A stretch of DNA of 64,000 nt, taken from contig NZ_VCNG01000005.1 in the NCBI RefSeq assembly GCF_006227205.1, forward strand, positions 310,001 through 374,000. The letters are read 5' to 3'. Under the pieces are notes generated by a model. That model worked only from the letters and a program-made list of their open reading frames with translations, did no database searches and was not told the DNA's origin. Both the position numbers and the translations under genes were made by a program. Positions 60,779-64,000 of the stretch are shown here, one piece after another. This stretch comes from Pseudomonas sp. ICMP22404. GTDB lineage: Bacteria; Pseudomonadota; Gammaproteobacteria; Pseudomonadales; Pseudomonadaceae. Position 1 is the stretch's first letter, and the number at the start of each line of letters is the position of its first letter.

Positions 60779-61252
60779 ATGGCAATTGATATCGGTATCA
60801 GTGAAGAAGATCGCAAGTCCATCGTCGACGGGCTCTCACGTTTGTTGTCGGACACCTACGTGTTGTATCTCAAGACCCACAATTTCCACTGGAACGTCAC
60901 GGGGCCGATGTTTCGGACCCTGCATCTGATGTTCGAGGAGCAATACAACGAACTGGCGCTGGCAGTGGATCTGATTGCCGAGCGTATTCGTGCGCTCGGT
61001 TTTCCCGCGCCGGGGGCCTATTCGGTGTATGCACGCTTGTCTTCCATCAAGGAAGAGGAGGGCGTGCCCGGTGCCGAAGACATGATCCGTCAACTGGTCG
61101 ATGGCCAGGAGGCGGTGACGCGCACGGCCCGCGGTATCTTCCCCTTGCTGGACAAGGTCAGCGATGAGCCGACCGCCGACCTGCTGACCCAGCGCATGCA
61201 GGTTCACGAAAAAACCGCGTGGATGCTGCGCTCCCTGCTGGACGAACGGTAA
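60779..61252 (+). CDS. Dps-family ferritin-like DNA-protection protein
   Basis: This 157-residue dodecamer-forming ferritin has the intersubunit ferroxidase ligands in [12 protein letters not shown] (H near 35 and 38) and downstream [19 protein letters not shown] (Glu and Asp). It should oxidise and store iron and limit oxidative damage. The N-terminus is short, with no long Lys-rich DNA-binding tail. AGGAG precedes the ATG. In P. aeruginosa a similar gene lies two genes from aspS, from memory. Confidence 0.93.
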   Translation: MAIDIGISEEDRKSIVDGLSRLLSDTYVLYLKTHNFHWNVTGPMFRTLHLMFEEQYNELALAVDLIAERIRALGFPAPGAYSVYARLSSIKEEEGVPGAEDMIRQLVDGQEAVTRTARGIFPLLDKVSDEPTADLLTQRMQVHEKTAWMLRSLLDER

Positions 61253-61260
61253 GCCCCTGG

Positions 61261-61293
61261 CGGGCGATGGTGGGGTCGGTGCATCATCGCCCG
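61261..61293 (+). terminator. Stem-loop after the Dps gene
   Basis: CGGGCGATG pairs with CATCGCCCG across a 15-nt loop, 9 nt after the stop. No U-run follows, so it may need a factor or act by stabilising the mRNA. Confidence 0.4.
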
Positions 61294-61372
61294 TGTGTCG
61301 CAACCGTTAGTCTTTCCTTGTATCGGGCTTTCCGATCAGTCTTGCGCCTGCTGTTGGGGTAACCCATCGTGT

Positions 61373-61418
61373 GTAGGACGATGTAATTCATCGTCTGCCA
61401 GCTGTTGGCTTGTCCTAC
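61373..61418. other. Hairpin element with GTAGGAC / GTCCTAC arms
   Basis: The outer arms GTAGGAC (61373-61379) and GTCCTAC (61412-61418) enclose and overlap an inner GACGATG-TAATT-CATCGTC hairpin (61377-61395). The two pairings share bases, so they are alternatives. A similar-arm element precedes the diguanylate cyclase (6262-6305). Confidence 0.55.
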
Positions 61419-61527
61419 GTTGCCGGTCAAAAAGTCATCTGGATCTGGCGACTCCGTTGAGCTTCCATAGGGCACCAGATTGGTTGTCCTGACTGAGAGG
61501 TTCGTATGGCAAAGGAGTGTCAACGGT

Positions 61528-61878
61528 ATGATTCAAGGAAAAGAATCGAGGGAGGGCGCGCAGCCCATCGCTATCGACCCGTTCGTCAGTGGGTTCGATA
61601 TGCAGCTGGCCCGGCCCTTGTCCCGATCCATCCGTTTGAACGGGTTCGCCACCTGTCTTCGGCTGGAGCGGGTCTATTGGGAGATCCTCGGCGACATGGC
61701 CCAGCTCAACAACTGCTCCATCAACACGCTGTTGTCCCATGTCGACAGGGAGGTGCATCTGCGCCATGGCGGAGTCCGTAACTTCAGCGGCCTGGTTCGT
61801 GTGGTCTGCGTGGTGCACAGTTTGAAGGAGGCCGGCATGGAGGCCGTGGAGCGTCATTGGCGTGGAGCTCCACAGTGA
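61528..61878 (+). CDS. Ribbon-helix-helix domain protein (RHH_4)
   Basis: This 116-residue protein has a ribbon-helix-helix core at about 35-100. SIRLNGFATCLRLERVYWEI is the basic ribbon and first helix, and CSINTLLSHVDREV is the second helix. It is probably a DNA-binding regulator, although this family is also found as a companion of other enzymes. AAAGGAG lies 10 nt before the ATG at 61528. Its targets are unknown. Confidence 0.82.
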   Translation: MIQGKESREGAQPIAIDPFVSGFDMQLARPLSRSIRLNGFATCLRLERVYWEILGDMAQLNNCSINTLLSHVDREVHLRHGGVRNFSGLVRVVCVVHSLKEAGMEAVERHWRGAPQ

Positions 61879-61899
61879 GTCAGTCGGGCCGGTAGGTGC

Positions 61900-61979
61900 C
61901 CTGTGCAGCCTTGGGGGCTTCCAGATTCGTTTCCCCATCCCGTGGAAACGAATGGAGAACGCCCCTACGGCTGCACAGG
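61900..61979. other. 80-nt nested inverted repeat upstream of fmdB
   Basis: The outer arms CCTGTGCAGCC (61900-61910) and GGCTGCACAGG (61969-61979) are perfect over 11 bp. Inside, GGGGC faces GCCCC. The core ATTCGTTTCC and GGAAACGAAT (61924-61953) is perfect over 10 bp. It would fold into one long rod. It lacks a U-run, so it is not a simple terminator. It overlaps the likely -35 of fmdB. Confidence 0.7.
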
Positions 61980-61999
61980 CTGCATTTAATGGATATAAT
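61972..61999 (+). promoter_or_regulatory. Probable sigma70 promoter for fmdB-aspS
   Basis: TGCACA at 61972-61977 (4 of 6 matches to TTGACA) and a perfect TATAAT at 61994-61999, with a 16-bp spacer. The -35 lies in the right arm of the nested inverted repeat. Confidence 0.5.
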
Positions 62000-62058
62000 C
62001 CCGCTCTTTGCCGCAAAGCCCAGCTTTTGCGCGATTAACCTGATCGCCGAGACAACCC

Positions 62059-62280
62059 ATGCCGATGTACGACTATCAATGTGCTTCCTGTGGTCATCAG
62101 ATGGAAGCCATCCAAAAGATCAGCGAAGCACCGCTGGTCGACTGCCCTGCCTGCCAGGCGCCGGAACTGAAAAAAATGCTGTCCATGCCAGGTTTCCGCC
62201 TCGGCGGTACGGGCTGGTATGAAACCGACTTCAAGACCGGCGCCAAGAAAAACCTCGCCGGTGGCGACAAAGCTGACTGA
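62059..62280 (+). CDS. FmdB-family zinc-ribbon protein
   Basis: This 73-residue protein has an N-terminal zinc ribbon with CxxC pairs (CASCG and CPAC) in the FmdB-type pattern MPMYDYQCASCG. A low-complexity tail of the GWYETDFKTGAK type is widespread in the family. The function is unknown; it is often encoded beside aspS, as here (75-bp gap). Confidence 0.92.
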   Translation: MPMYDYQCASCGHQMEAIQKISEAPLVDCPACQAPELKKMLSMPGFRLGGTGWYETDFKTGAKKNLAGGDKAD

Positions 62281-62355
62281 GATGAATACGCGCGGGTTCT
62301 TGCATGGGCAGGGCCTCCAACCGAATGTCGAATTACGAGAAGTGAAACCACTACC

Positions 62356-64000
<1,645 letters not shown>

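Overview
The window looks like chromosome from a fluorescent Pseudomonas (P. fluorescens complex). Base composition and codon use are GC-rich. Nearly all core genes have clear Pseudomonas counterparts: MvaT, an OprD-family porin, a PctA-like chemoreceptor, SecA, ArgJ and AspS. The gaps carry two families of Pseudomonas-type REP inverted repeats. I saw no rRNA, tRNA, CRISPR array, transposase or integrase gene.

Layout. (1) 1-4081: a Tc insecticidal-toxin B subunit on the minus strand, running off the left edge. (2) 4277-12100: a core block with class I fumarase, a SadC-like diguanylate cyclase overlapping a ferredoxin reductase, pyruvate kinase, a small lipoprotein, a PilZ protein and a DUF6124 protein. 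(3) 12559-27563: a four-gene plus-strand operon of about 15 kb. It encodes a giant Ig-like repeat protein, the N-terminal half of a Tc A subunit, the C-terminal half of a Tc A subunit, and a second giant Ig-like protein. (4) 27565-34445: a minus-strand MoxR operon (RDD, SpoIIM-like, DUF4129, DUF4350, MoxR, DUF58). (5) 34631-40992: sbcB, mvaT, purU, a small conserved ORF, and an envelope operon of glycosyltransferase, DUF2334 deacetylase and LPG-synthase-like membrane protein. (6) 41186-44745: an amino-acid chemoreceptor and a YjgR/HerA-like ATPase. (7) 44859-56659: dciA, secA, argJ, GST, Nudix-ThiE fusion, cobalamin adenosyltransferase, sensor kinase, panE, yajQ and mscS. (8) 56821-64000: OprD-family porin, HIT protein, slyX, membrane-cold-shock fusion, Dps, RHH protein, FmdB zinc ribbon and aspS (right edge).

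How it works together. The accessory content is the Tc system. The A subunit is made from two ORFs and is flanked in the same operon by two leaderless, multi-domain Ig-like proteins of 1043 and 1352 residues. The B subunit sits apart, divergently oriented, on the other side of the fumarase-pyruvate kinase block. This Tc-plus-giant-Ig arrangement is the best candidate here for an under-described system. Several genes also touch cyclic-di-GMP signalling: the GGEEF cyclase with an intact I-site, the PilZ protein and YajQ.

The left-edge TcB gene and the right-edge aspS have no stop codon inside the window. I translated both directly from the sequence.
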